Positions 15,976-23,869 of a DNA stretch of 64,000 nucleotides are shown here, piece after piece. Numbering within the stretch: the stretch's first letter is position 1; every line of letters begins with the position of its first letter. Source of the stretch: SpSt-600 sp042408195 (GTDB lineage Bacteria; Chloroflexota; Anaerolineae; SpSt-600); the NCBI GenBank assembly GCA_042408195.1, contig JBHOQL010000040.1, positions 7,075 through 71,074 on the forward strand. The letters run 5' to 3'. The notes beneath the pieces are model-generated. The model made no database searches. It was not told the origin of the DNA and saw only the letters and a list, made by a program, of their open reading frames with translations. The position numbers and the translations under genes are program-made.

Positions 15976-16836
15976 ATGGCCCGCTACCTTATTGTGAACG
16001 CTGATGACTTTGGACGAAGCCGTGGGGTAAATGAAGGCATACTCAAGGCCCACAGGGAGGGGATCGTAACGAGCACTTCCTTCATGGTGAACCAGCCTTT
16101 CGCCCAGGAAGGAGCCTCCATCTTGAAAGATACGCCCTCCCTCGGAGCCGGGGTACACTTGGTTTTCTCCTCTGGTAGGCCTGTCCTGCCTTCGGAGAAG
16201 GTCCCCAGCCTCGTGGACTCTGAAGGATTCTTCCTCCCCCAGGAAGTTCTGATGATGAGAGCAGTGGAGATCTCCCCCGACGAGCTCAAGGCTGAATTTA
16301 AGGCCCAGATTGAGAGATTCCGGGCCCTCGTGGGCCGTGAGCCTGACCACCTTGACTGCCACCATTTCGTGCACATCCACCCCCACTTTTTCGCCGTTTA
16401 CACTGAGGTAGCACGGGAGATGGGGTTGCCCATCCGAAACCCCCTGCCCCGCGAACCTCATGAGATCGACCAGATTCTGGACTCCTTGCCCTCTTCCCTC
16501 AAGAACTTGCCCAGGGAAATGGCCTTAGCCATACTTGAAGCTGATAGAATGTCCATTGGCTCGCTCTCATGCCCCGACCGTTTTGTCGGTTCCTTTTTTG
16601 GAGAGGAAGCTGTAACTTTGGAAAACCTTCTGGCCATCCTGGAGGGGGTCGGCGAAGGAGTAACGGAGCTTATGTGCCATCCTGCCTTTGTGGATGAAGA
16701 GCTACTCTCTTCCAGCTCCTACGCTTATCCGAGGGAGAAAGAGCTCGAATTGCTATGCCATCCTCTGGTGCGGCGTAAAATTGAGGAATTGGGAATAGAG
16801 TTGGTTAATTTTTCCATCCTGTCGAAAAAACCCTGA
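15976..16836 (+). CDS. YdjC/ChbG-family carbohydrate deacetylase
   Basis: The 286-residue protein has the YdjC fold signatures: IVNADDFGRSRGVNEGI at the N-terminus (metal-binding Asp-Asp), GVHLVFSSGRP near 59, and DCHHFVHIHPHFF near 130 (metal-binding His residues). These enzymes remove N-acetyl groups from amino sugars such as diacetylchitobiose; hopanoid HpnK is a relative. The substrate here is unknown. There is no signal peptide, so it acts in the cytoplasm. AAGGAGG precedes the ATG. The AAC(3)-like gene follows within about 20 bases. Confidence 0.85.
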   Translation: MARYLIVNADDFGRSRGVNEGILKAHREGIVTSTSFMVNQPFAQEGASILKDTPSLGAGVHLVFSSGRPVLPSEKVPSLVDSEGFFLPQEVLMMRAVEISPDELKAEFKAQIERFRALVGREPDHLDCHHFVHIHPHFFAVYTEVAREMGLPIRNPLPREPHEIDQILDSLPSSLKNLPREMALAILEADRMSIGSLSCPDRFVGSFFGEEAVTLENLLAILEGVGEGVTELMCHPAFVDEELLSSSSYAYPREKELELLCHPLVRRKIEELGIELVNFSILSKKP

Positions 16837-16857
16837 ATTGTGGGAAGCCACTTGGTC

Positions 16858-17670
16858 ATGGAACAACGGACTCCTCTGGTAACGAAAAGCAAGCTCATGG
16901 AAGACTTGCGCAAGCTCGGCCTTTCCCCAGGCCAGGTCGTAATGCTCCATGCCTCTGTGAAGGCAATAGGCTGGGTGGTTGGGGGGCCAGATGTGGTCCT
17001 CCAAGCAATCTTGGATATCCTGGGGCCTGATGGAACACTTATGATGTATGTTGGCTGGGAAGACGATCCTTTTAGTCTTCCGGAATGGCCAGAGGAGTAC
17101 CAGCGAGCTTATCTTGAAGAGTGCCCACCCTTTGACCCTCAGAGGTCCAGAGCCAACCGGAAGATGAGCATTCTCACAGAGTATCTGCGCACCTGGCCTG
17201 GTGCCTTGCGTAGCAACCATCCAGAGGCTTCGGTGGCCGCTGTAGGGGCAAAAGCTCGCTGGCTTGTAGAAGGTCACCCGCTCAATTACCCTTATGGTCC
17301 TGGCTCACCTTATGCTAAGCTCTGTGAAGACGAAGGTAAGGTGCTCCTTCTGGGTGCTCCGCTGAATACAGTCACCTTGCTCCATTACGCCGAAACGATA
17401 GCTCACGTCCCTGGGAAAAGGGTTGTGCGTTACAGGATGCCGGTGCTGCAGGAAGGTAAGCGTATATGGGTGGAGATTGAAGACATTGACACGAGCAGAG
17501 GAGCCTTTGATTGGGAGGGTGGAGATTATTTTGAGGCAATAGTACAGGAATACCTGGCTTTGGGAAAAGGTCGCTCCGGGAAAGTGGGCGCCGCTGATTC
17601 TTACCTTTTCGATGCAGCTGAACTCGTCCGGTTTGCTGTGGAATGGATGGAGAGAACTTTCGGAGGGTAA
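16858..17670 (+). CDS. Aminoglycoside N(3)-acetyltransferase-like (AAC(3)/YokD family) protein
   Basis: The 270-residue product matches the AAC(3) family: MLHASVKAIGWVVGGPDVV near 25-45, GPDGTLMMYVGW near 58, SNHPEASVAAVGAKA near 120, GPGSPYAKLCEDEGKVLLLG near 145-165 and the conserved HYAETIAHVPGKRVVRY near 178. The family acetylates amino groups of aminoglycosides with acetyl-CoA. Many chromosomal members have other or unknown substrates, so resistance should not be assumed. The ATG at 16858 is used; a GTG six codons upstream (16840) is also possible and neither has a strong ribosome-binding site. It sits between ydjC and the carbonic anhydrase in one transcript. Confidence 0.85.
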   Translation: MEQRTPLVTKSKLMEDLRKLGLSPGQVVMLHASVKAIGWVVGGPDVVLQAILDILGPDGTLMMYVGWEDDPFSLPEWPEEYQRAYLEECPPFDPQRSRANRKMSILTEYLRTWPGALRSNHPEASVAAVGAKARWLVEGHPLNYPYGPGSPYAKLCEDEGKVLLLGAPLNTVTLLHYAETIAHVPGKRVVRYRMPVLQEGKRIWVEIEDIDTSRGAFDWEGGDYFEAIVQEYLALGKGRSGKVGAADSYLFDAAELVRFAVEWMERTFGG

Positions 17671-17675
17671 AGACC

Positions 17676-18191
17676 ATGGATGTAGGATTTCACCCCGAGA
17701 AGATTGACCCCTCAGCTTTCATAGCACCGGGTGCTATCATAATAGGCGATGTGACCATAGGAGCTGAATCCAGCGTGTGGTTTGGAGCCATCCTGAGGGG
17801 TGATATAGCCCAAATAGTGATCGGGCGAGGGACCAACATTCAGGATGGAGCTGTAGTTCACGTGGATATCGGGCGGCCGACCTTCATAGGGGACGGAGTA
17901 ACAGTGGGCCATGGTGCTGTGTTGCATGGGTGCACTGTTGGAGACAATGTGCTCATAGGGATAAGGGCTGTTGTGCTTACGGGGGCGGTAATCGGCGAAA
18001 ATTCCCTGATAGGGGCAGGAGCTGTCGTAACCGAAGGCACCGTCATCCCGCCCAATTCTCTGGTCCTGGGAGTTCCTGCCAGGGTTGCAGGAGAAGTATC
18101 CTCGGAGCTCCTCCAGCGTATTAAGGAATCGGCTGAACACTACAAAAACTATATCCAAGTCTACAAAGGGAGCTTCCGGGCCAGGAAATAG
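17676..18191 (+). CDS. Gamma-class carbonic anhydrase-like (YrdA/PaaY-type) hexapeptide protein
   Basis: The 171-residue protein is built from left-handed beta-helix hexapeptide repeats (for example GAIIIGDVTIG, GDGVTVGHGAVLHGC, GENSLIGAGAVVTEG). It has the LRGD motif near 48, and histidines in VVHVD and GHGAVLHGC that would bind the metal in a trimer. The family includes true gamma carbonic anhydrases and proteins without measurable activity. The C-terminal helix (ELLQRIKESAEHYKNYI) is normal. GGAGGG lies before the ATG at 17676; an ATG 11 codons upstream would overlap the AAC(3)-like gene and is less likely. Its last 31 bases overlap the convergent MFS gene. Confidence 0.88.
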   Translation: MDVGFHPEKIDPSAFIAPGAIIIGDVTIGAESSVWFGAILRGDIAQIVIGRGTNIQDGAVVHVDIGRPTFIGDGVTVGHGAVLHGCTVGDNVLIGIRAVVLTGAVIGENSLIGAGAVVTEGTVIPPNSLVLGVPARVAGEVSSELLQRIKESAEHYKNYIQVYKGSFRARK

Positions 18192-19390
18192 GTCGCGAGG
18201 TAAAGGAGGAAAGAAAGGGCGAAGAGAGCTTCAAATCCCCCCAGATCCACCAAAATTCCCCCCAGGCCCGAGAGGAGTATTGCTATCCCTGCAATAGTAT
18301 TGTAAAGGCCGATGTAGAGGGGACGCTCGCCCTCGGGGGAAAGCTTAATAGGGTAACTCATCCCTGCTATTGCTCCTGCAGGCAGGAACGCACCGTTGAG
18401 GAAAAAGACTAGAAGCATGAGATAAGGAAGCAGTGGGCCCTTAGGACGAACAGCCATGCCCATAGCCAATAGAACAGCAGCGGCGTTCCCCAGGCTGTAT
18501 ACTGTGAGGATTAATCGCTCCCCGAAACGGTCGGTCAACCGGCCCCACAATAGGTTAAAGGCGAGCTGCGTCGCTATACGCACGCTTAGGTAGAAGCCCA
18601 GCATCCCCGGGGTTGCTTCCAGAACCTTCTTGGCGTAAACGGTGAAGAAAGGCGTAGAAGCTCCAGCCAGGGCTAGGGAAATTTGGGTCAGGATGAAAAT
18701 GAAGAATGTTTTATCCCTATGGAGAATGAAGAAGGCTCTCCGCCATTGCTCCTGAACCGTAACTGAGTTGGAATCGGCTTTACCAGGCGGCTCCCTTATC
18801 GCTATGAAGGCGGCCATAGCTGGGGCGGTTATCAAGCAATAAAGGACAAATAGGATTGAGAAGTTCTTGGGAAAAGGTAGGCCCGTTGAGTTCAAGATCT
18901 CTTTAACGATCCATCCTGAGCTTATCCCAAGGAGTCCTCCCGTCAGGAGCCTCCAAGCGAACAGACTCCCGAGACGCTGTGGGGAAATGGTCTTGGCCGT
19001 AACTTCAAAGAAGGCTATCCCCGCTACCCCCGACACGAGCCTCGCCAGAAGGTAGAGGGAAAAGAACGCTATAAGAAGCAGGGTAGGATTTCCGATGAAG
19101 AACACGGCCAGGGCCAGCAATATCCAGGCTGCCAGCCTTATGGCCGCCGTGTAAGTGTAGCTTGGCATCTTCCTTTCCATCCGCTGGACGTAGGCGGAAA
19201 CGAAAATTTGTGGAAGATACCAGCCTGCATCTCCAAGCGGGGCCACAAGTCCCGCGAGGAGATTGGAAGGGGTAAGCTGGCTCACAAACCAGGTGAGGAC
19301 CAAAGGGGGATCTATGAGCCTCTCAGCAAAATTGAAGAGAGCACCGTTCACAACGTTAAGCAGGAAGCTGCGCTTCTCTTCCCTTTCCAT
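18161..19390 (-). CDS. MFS-type transporter
   Basis: A 409-residue integral membrane protein with about twelve hydrophobic segments and an N-terminal cytoplasmic MEREEKRSF. It has the loop QRMERKMPSY between helices 2 and 3, and the equivalent LTDRFGERL in the second half (around 285), the usual MFS motif A positions. Substrate is unknown. It starts three bases after the metal-transport permease gene, so it is probably cotranscribed with that importer, and the two could act on the same metal or on unrelated solutes. Its 3' end overlaps the convergent carbonic anhydrase gene by 31 bases. Confidence 0.82.
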   Translation of the reverse strand: MEREEKRSFLLNVVNGALFNFAERLIDPPLVLTWFVSQLTPSNLLAGLVAPLGDAGWYLPQIFVSAYVQRMERKMPSYTYTAAIRLAAWILLALAVFFIGNPTLLLIAFFSLYLLARLVSGVAGIAFFEVTAKTISPQRLGSLFAWRLLTGGLLGISSGWIVKEILNSTGLPFPKNFSILFVLYCLITAPAMAAFIAIREPPGKADSNSVTVQEQWRRAFFILHRDKTFFIFILTQISLALAGASTPFFTVYAKKVLEATPGMLGFYLSVRIATQLAFNLLWGRLTDRFGERLILTVYSLGNAAAVLLAMGMAVRPKGPLLPYLMLLVFFLNGAFLPAGAIAGMSYPIKLSPEGERPLYIGLYNTIAGIAILLSGLGGILVDLGGFEALFALSFLLYLATYFLARKLPL

Positions 19391-19393
19391 AGG

Positions 19394-20242
19394 CTAAAGC
19401 CGGCGCTTCCGGGAGAGAGCGAGGGCCAAAAGGAAGAAAACCGTGGAAACGAGAACTATGGAGGCCCCCGAAGCTATCCCTAAATAATAGGAAACATACA
19501 GACCTATTACCCCCGAAACAACTCCTATGGCTGCCGATAGCGCTATCATGGTATGGAGGCGAGAGGCCAAGAGGTAGGCAGCAGCGGCTGGAGTTATGAG
19601 CAAAGCCACCGCCAGAGCTATTCCCACCGTCTGCAAGGAAACTACGACCGTTATGGATGTCATGGTCAGGAAAATGTAATTGAGAAGGTTAACCCTGATC
19701 CTCAGGGTGGAGGCCAGGACAGGGTCAAAGGCTACGACCATAAACTCCTTGAACAGGGCCGCCATCGTCAGAATGACAACTGCCCCAAGCCCACCGATTA
19801 GGGCTAGGTCACCCCAAGAGACCGCCAGGACGTTCCCGAAGAGGAAGTGGGCGAGGTCGACGGCGTAATTCCTTACGGAAGAAATTAAGGCTATACCCAA
19901 GGCTAACATCCCAGCAAAAATTATGCCTATAGAAGCATCTTCTCGCAGCTTTGTCTGTTTACTCAAAGCTCCGATACCCAGAGAGGCAAGGATAGCAGCG
20001 ATAACAGCACCCCACAGGACTGGGCCTTTCGCACCCTTACCCAAAAGGTAGCCGATAGCCACGCCCGGTAGGATGGAGTGAGCTATGGCATCCCCGAGGA
20101 AGGTCATGCCCCTGAGCACCACGTAACTGCCCACCACCCCGCAGACGATCCCCACGATTATTGAGGCAATCAACGCTCTGACCATGAAGGGGTAAGCCAG
20201 AGGCGCAAGGAAGAATTCTACCATCGCTCCCCCCGGTCGCAA
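19394..20242 (-). CDS. ABC transporter permease for zinc/manganese (ZnuB/MntB type)
   Basis: The 282-residue protein is a polytopic ABC-3 family permease with about eight or nine hydrophobic segments. It shows the family regions GSYVVLRGMTFLGDAIAHSILPGVAIGYLLG (about 38-68), AVAFDPVLA-like (VVAFDPVLASTLRI) and LLITPAAAAYLLA. It would form the membrane channel for a divalent metal delivered by the neighbouring lipoprotein. The start overlaps the ATPase gene by 25 bases. Zinc versus manganese cannot be decided from the permease sequence. Confidence 0.9.
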   Translation of the reverse strand: MRPGGAMVEFFLAPLAYPFMVRALIASIIVGIVCGVVGSYVVLRGMTFLGDAIAHSILPGVAIGYLLGKGAKGPVLWGAVIAAILASLGIGALSKQTKLREDASIGIIFAGMLALGIALISSVRNYAVDLAHFLFGNVLAVSWGDLALIGGLGAVVILTMAALFKEFMVVAFDPVLASTLRIRVNLLNYIFLTMTSITVVVSLQTVGIALAVALLITPAAAAYLLASRLHTMIALSAAIGVVSGVIGLYVSYYLGIASGASIVLVSTVFFLLALALSRKRRL

Positions 20243-21036
20243 CAGGTATCGCCTACTATTCTTAAGCCTTCGGCGGTTTGGAGGAACTGGAGGTGTCCTC
20301 CATAGGCCTGCTTGAGCAGCTCAGGCGTGAAAATAGCTTCGGGACAGCCAAAGCCCAGAAGACGGCGGTTGAGGAGCATCACCAGCTTGAAATGTTGAGA
20401 AGCCATCTCCAGATCGTGGGTTGCGATAATAATGGTAACTTCCCGTTGGTTCAACCCTTTCAGGACCTGAAGGATTTCCTCCTGGGAAGGAGCATCTAAG
20501 CCATTAAATGGTTCATCCAAAAGCATTAGCTCAGCCTCCTGAGCGAGGGCTCTGGCGATGAAGGCTTTCTGCAGCTGCCCTCCCGATAGCTCCCTTATCG
20601 AGCGATGAGCTATATCCGCAAGGCCTACAATCTCCAGGGCGCCGTGGACTAGCTCCCAATCCTTCTTCCGGGGCCATATAAGGGGGCCAAGCTTGGCGAT
20701 TCGCCCCATCATGACCACATCGGCTACCGTTGCTGGGAAATTCCAGTCCACTTCGCTCCGCTGGGGGATGTAGGCTATACAAATATGCTTGCCTGGCTCG
20801 GAGCCGTAGACGTTTACTTCGCCCTGTTGCGGTCTTATTAGCCCAGCTATGACCTTGAAAAGGGTGCTTTTGCCAGCGCCATTCGGCCCTACAAGGGCAA
20901 CGAAGTCCCCTTTGTTCAGGGAAAAAGAGATGTCCTCCAGAACGGTAATCTCGTTGTAACGGACAGTAACACCTTTTAATTCCAAGACTGGGATACCCGA
21001 TCTGTGCTCGAGGCCATTGCATGCAAAAGGCATCAT
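20218..21036 (-). CDS. ABC transporter ATP-binding protein for zinc/manganese (ZnuC/MntA type)
   Basis: The 272-residue ATPase has Walker A GPNGAGKST (about 54-62), a Q-loop (YIPQRS), the signature LSGGQLQKAFIARALA (about 150), Walker B LMLLDEP and the switch ATHDL. It powers import with the adjacent permease and binding protein. The first 17 residues (MMPFACNGLEHRSGIPV) precede the ABC domain, so the true start could be slightly downstream. The ATG overlaps the binding-protein gene stop by four bases. Confidence 0.92.
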   Translation of the reverse strand: MMPFACNGLEHRSGIPVLELKGVTVRYNEITVLEDISFSLNKGDFVALVGPNGAGKSTLFKVIAGLIRPQQGEVNVYGSEPGKHICIAYIPQRSEVDWNFPATVADVVMMGRIAKLGPLIWPRKKDWELVHGALEIVGLADIAHRSIRELSGGQLQKAFIARALAQEAELMLLDEPFNGLDAPSQEEILQVLKGLNQREVTIIIATHDLEMASQHFKLVMLLNRRLLGFGCPEAIFTPELLKQAYGGHLQFLQTAEGLRIVGDTCCDRGERW

Positions 21037-21920
21037 TTCAGCGCCTCCGCTATAGCCGAAACATTGTAGCGCATTAGCTCAATGTAAGTTAAAGCAGGCC
21101 CATCCGGCTGAGAAAGAGATTCTATGTACAGAGGAACCACTTTAACCCCGGTATCCTGAGCTATCCACTCGGCTATCTTGGGATTAGCGGAAGCACTCAC
21201 GAAGATAGCTGGCACCCCTTCTTTCTTTATCAAATCTACAAATTCAGCCATATGTTGAGCCGATGGCTCGGCCAGGGTTGTAACTCCAGGGATGATAGTT
21301 CCCGCCCGCCGGAAGCCGTAACGTCGGGCAAAGTAGCTGAGGGCCAAGTGGTCGGTAACCAGCTTGCGCCGTTCTTCAGGTATGCCTTCCACCATTCTCC
21401 ATATCCACGCATCAAGCTCCCGTAGCCTCTTCTCGTAGTCCTGGGCGTTTTTCCGGTAAAACTCCGCATTCTTTGGATCCACTTTCTCCAGTACGGAAGC
21501 AATGTGATGGGCCCAGACAATCACATTGCTGGGGTCAAGCCAGACATGAGGGTCAACCTCATGCTTTTCGTGGCCCTCAAAGGACAGAAGTTCTATGCCT
21601 TCCGATAGGTCGACCACAGTGGCATCGGGAGATGCGCTCCTAAGGAGACGTTCCAGGAAAGCCTCTTCCAGTCCTGCTCCGTTGAAGAAGACAATACGAG
21701 CTTGCGAAGCTTTGACCAGATCCTGCGGCGTGGGCTCATAGGAATGAGGGTCAGTTCCGGGTGGCAGAAGGACCAAAAGCTCAATGGCTTCTCCCCCCAC
21801 CTCTCTGACCACATCCCCTATGATTGAGTGGGTAGCTACAACAGGCACTCTTTCCACCTTGCCGGGCGCCGAAAAGCATCCCGCCAGGAACAAGACCAGT
21901 AGAACGATTGCCCTCAGCAT
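21033..21920 (-). CDS. Metal-binding lipoprotein of a ZnuA/TroA-type importer
   Basis: Cluster A-I substrate-binding protein that captures a divalent metal outside the membrane. I use the start MLRAIVLLVLFLAGC, giving a clean lipoprotein signal with Cys15; an upstream reading adds 16 residues before the signal. Likely ligands are the histidines in ATHSIIGD, DPHVWLDP and VTDHLALSYF, plus the late Asp in AQDTGVKVV. A short His/Glu loop (GHEKHE) replaces the long His-rich loop of many ZnuA proteins. The long linking helix and DPHSYEPTP are intact. It heads the importer operon. The metal is zinc or manganese, and no Fur-family gene is adjacent. Confidence 0.9.
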   Translation of the reverse strand: MLRAIVLLVLFLAGCFSAPGKVERVPVVATHSIIGDVVREVGGEAIELLVLLPPGTDPHSYEPTPQDLVKASQARIVFFNGAGLEEAFLERLLRSASPDATVVDLSEGIELLSFEGHEKHEVDPHVWLDPSNVIVWAHHIASVLEKVDPKNAEFYRKNAQDYEKRLRELDAWIWRMVEGIPEERRKLVTDHLALSYFARRYGFRRAGTIIPGVTTLAEPSAQHMAEFVDLIKKEGVPAIFVSASANPKIAEWIAQDTGVKVVPLYIESLSQPDGPALTYIELMRYNVSAIAEALK

Positions 21921-21958
21921 CTTTGCACAACCCCACGGGGAATAATACAGCAGGGAAG

Positions 21959-21987
21959 AGTATAGCACAACTCAAAGGGCGGGGCAA
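21959..21987 (-). promoter_or_regulatory. Sigma-70-type promoter of the metal importer operon
   Basis: On the minus strand: TTGCCC (21982-21987), a 17-base spacer and TATACT (21959-21964), about 40 bases upstream of the binding-protein ATG. It lies back to back with the promoter of the M23 gene. I see no clear Zur or MntR box. Confidence 0.65.
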
Positions 21988-22004
21988 GGAAAATTCGACG
22001 GCCT

Positions 22005-22033
22005 TTGTCTATGGGGCAAGAGGATGTTATAAT
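22005..22033 (+). promoter_or_regulatory. Sigma-70-type promoter of the M23 peptidase gene
   Basis: TTGTCT (22005-22010), a 17-base spacer and a perfect TATAAT (22028-22033), about 35 bases before the TTG start. Confidence 0.7.
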
Positions 22034-22065
22034 CCGGAAAGTATTCCGGAGAGAAGGAGGTAAGT

Positions 22066-23061
22066 TTGGTCAACAAAATTTTCCCAAGTCTCATTTTAGC
22101 TTTGCTTGTCGTCGCTACAGTAGCGATTTCGCAAGTCTGGGAAGGTCCTTCTCCTTCGAAGCTCCTCGTAACCCCAACCTTTACTCCTACACCAACGCCC
22201 ACGCTAACGCCAACCCCGAGCCCTACTCCCACTCCCAATCCTACGCCGACTCCCACCCCTCTTCCATCGCCCACTCCGACCCCCACCCCTTTTGCAGTTC
22301 CACAAGCTCAGATTTTGGAGCCTACCCACTTCTGGCTTTCCAGGCCTATATCCCTACAGGAAGGGGGTTGGGTGAATTTCCTTTACCCTTACGGGACAAC
22401 CGGCGGGGGAGAGTACCTGGTCCACCACGGGATTGACATAGCCGGGAATCAGGATACGATGGTCCTGGCAGCAGGTGATGGCGAAGTAGTAGTGGCAGGA
22501 GATGACCACCAGGTCGCTTACGGCCCCACTACCGATTTTTACGGTAATCTCATAGTGGTGAAGCTTGAACAGGACTATAAAGGTAAGCCCGTTTATTATC
22601 TCTACGGACACCTTTCAAAGGTACTAGTGGAGCCCGGACAGAAGGTGAAAAGAGGAGAACCGGTTGGTTTTGTGGGCAGGACCGGCATAGCTCTGGGATA
22701 CCACCTCCACATGGAGGTAAGGGTTGGGGAAAACTCGTACGCTGCTACCCGCAATCCGCTCCTGTGGGTGGAGCCTCTTCCAAGACGGGGTGTGGTGGCC
22801 GGAAGGATACTGGATATAAAAGGGGAAATGCCTCCAGAGGTCCTGGTAGTGCTGGTTGGGAAAGAGAGGAGGGAGACCTGGACTTACCGACTTAGCCCTG
22901 GGGTAAATCCGGATGATGAGCTCCGGGAAAATTTCGTTTTTGGGGATTTAGCCCCCGGCGAATACATGTTGGAAGTGAAACTCGGGCCGCACCTTTACAG
23001 GCGGAAAGTGGTGGTGGAAGGAGGTAAGCTCTCCTTCGTGGAAATCAGGGCCATAGATTAG
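22066..23061 (+). CDS. Secreted or membrane-anchored M23-family peptidase with a Pro-Thr linker
   Basis: The 331-residue protein has an N-terminal hydrophobic segment (about 5-23). A linker of alternating Pro and Thr (about 36-76) follows, then an M23 (LytM/lysostaphin-like) domain with HHGIDIAG (His121, Asp125), GHLS (His182) and HLHME (His213, His215). These match the zinc ligands and catalytic His of peptidoglycan endopeptidases. The last 70 residues (from about 245) form a separate beta-rich module (VVAGRILDIKGEMP...). The start is TTG, with GGAGG five bases before it. It likely remodels the cell wall or regulates other hydrolases. Its end overlaps the convergent solute-binding protein gene by 17 bases. 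Confidence 0.88.
   Translation: MVNKIFPSLILALLVVATVAISQVWEGPSPSKLLVTPTFTPTPTPTLTPTPSPTPTPNPTPTPTPLPSPTPTPTPFAVPQAQILEPTHFWLSRPISLQEGGWVNFLYPYGTTGGGEYLVHHGIDIAGNQDTMVLAAGDGEVVVAGDDHQVAYGPTTDFYGNLIVVKLEQDYKGKPVYYLYGHLSKVLVEPGQKVKRGEPVGFVGRTGIALGYHLHMEVRVGENSYAATRNPLLWVEPLPRRGVVAGRILDIKGEMPPEVLVVLVGKERRETWTYRLSPGVNPDDELRENFVFGDLAPGEYMLEVKLGPHLYRRKVVVEGGKLSFVEIRAID
22171..22293 (+). repeat. Low-complexity DNA encoding a Pro-Thr linker
   Basis: About 120 bases of irregular CCN-ACN codon pairs encode the Pro-Thr spacer of the M23 protein. Synonymous codons vary from unit to unit, so the tract is maintained at the protein level rather than as an exact DNA repeat. Confidence 0.8.
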
Positions 23062-23869
23062 CTGGACGAACCCCAAAGTATTTTTCCGCCAAGGAATGGA
23101 GGAACCCCGTTTCCCGTAGGTGAAAGAGGGCCTCGTTTATCTTGTTCAGTAGGGCTTTGTTCTTTAAATTTACGACGACCACATAGGGAGTACTGACTAG
23201 AGCTGGGGCCAGGACTTTCACACCCCCTTCTCGCCCCCAGAAGGAGTAAGCAGAGATAGCATCGGCGAAGCAGGCCTCAGCTTGGCCTTCTTTTAAGGCA
23301 CGCAGTGCTTCCTCAATGATTGGGTAAAGCTTTACTTCCAAGTCTCCTAACTTTACCTTGAGGCGCCGCGCCTCCACGTCTCCCGTGGAACCCCATTCCA
23401 CCGCCACCCTCTTGCCCTTCAGATCTTCAGGGGAGCGGATTTCAGTCTCGTCTTCCCTCACCACCAGCATTAGGCCAGCTTCAAAGTAAGAAATAGAAAA
23501 GGCCACATCCTGAGTTAAAAGGGGGTCGTAGGGGAGGGCTGAGATGGCCATGTCACACCGGCGGGCTTTTACGGCATCGTAAAGGCCGTCAAATCCAACT
23601 GTCGCTATCTCCACCTTTATTCCCAAATAATTCCCGATGGCCCTGGCCATGTCCACATCAAAACCACGTATTTCACCGGAATTTTCATCGGTGTATTCAA
23701 AGGGGGGGTAGCTCGGGTCGAGGCAGACGGTCATGAATCCTCGCTTGAGGATATCTTCCCAGGCCTCATCGTTCCGGAAGAAAAGGAAGTAGAAAACAAC
23801 GCCCAGAAAGATCAGGGGTATAGGCAAGAATTTAGGGAGATTTCTCCAGAGCCAATTCGCCGCGAGCAT
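23045..23869 (-). CDS. Family 3 solute-binding protein (polar amino acid-type), membrane anchored
   Basis: The 274-residue protein has one N-terminal hydrophobic segment (FLPIPLIFLGVVFYFLFF) without a lipobox, then a type-3 periplasmic-binding fold. Recognisable parts are GFMTVCLDPSYPPFEYTDE, IRGFDVDMARAIGNYLGI, the CDMAISALP motif, RSPEDLKGKRVAVEWGSTG and the C-terminal EKYFGVRPANLWP. Such proteins bind amino acids or act as sensory modules. No cognate permease or ATPase is nearby. I chose the start at MLAANWLW (23869); a longer reading overlaps further into the glycoside hydrolase gene. It is the last gene of the long minus operon and overlaps the M23 gene end to end. Confidence 0.82.
   Translation of the reverse strand: MLAANWLWRNLPKFLPIPLIFLGVVFYFLFFRNDEAWEDILKRGFMTVCLDPSYPPFEYTDENSGEIRGFDVDMARAIGNYLGIKVEIATVGFDGLYDAVKARRCDMAISALPYDPLLTQDVAFSISYFEAGLMLVVREDETEIRSPEDLKGKRVAVEWGSTGDVEARRLKVKLGDLEVKLYPIIEEALRALKEGQAEACFADAISAYSFWGREGGVKVLAPALVSTPYVVVVNLKNKALLNKINEALFHLRETGFLHSLAEKYFGVRPANLWP

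Noticed and set aside
16858..17670. AAC(3)-like gene as an acquired resistance determinant
   Set aside because: No mobile element, attachment site or base-composition break is visible, and it lies inside a native-looking operon.
22171..22293. Pro-Thr DNA tract as a CRISPR or tandem-repeat array
   Set aside because: Units are codon-level and imperfect, there are no spacers, and the frame is that of a real protein.
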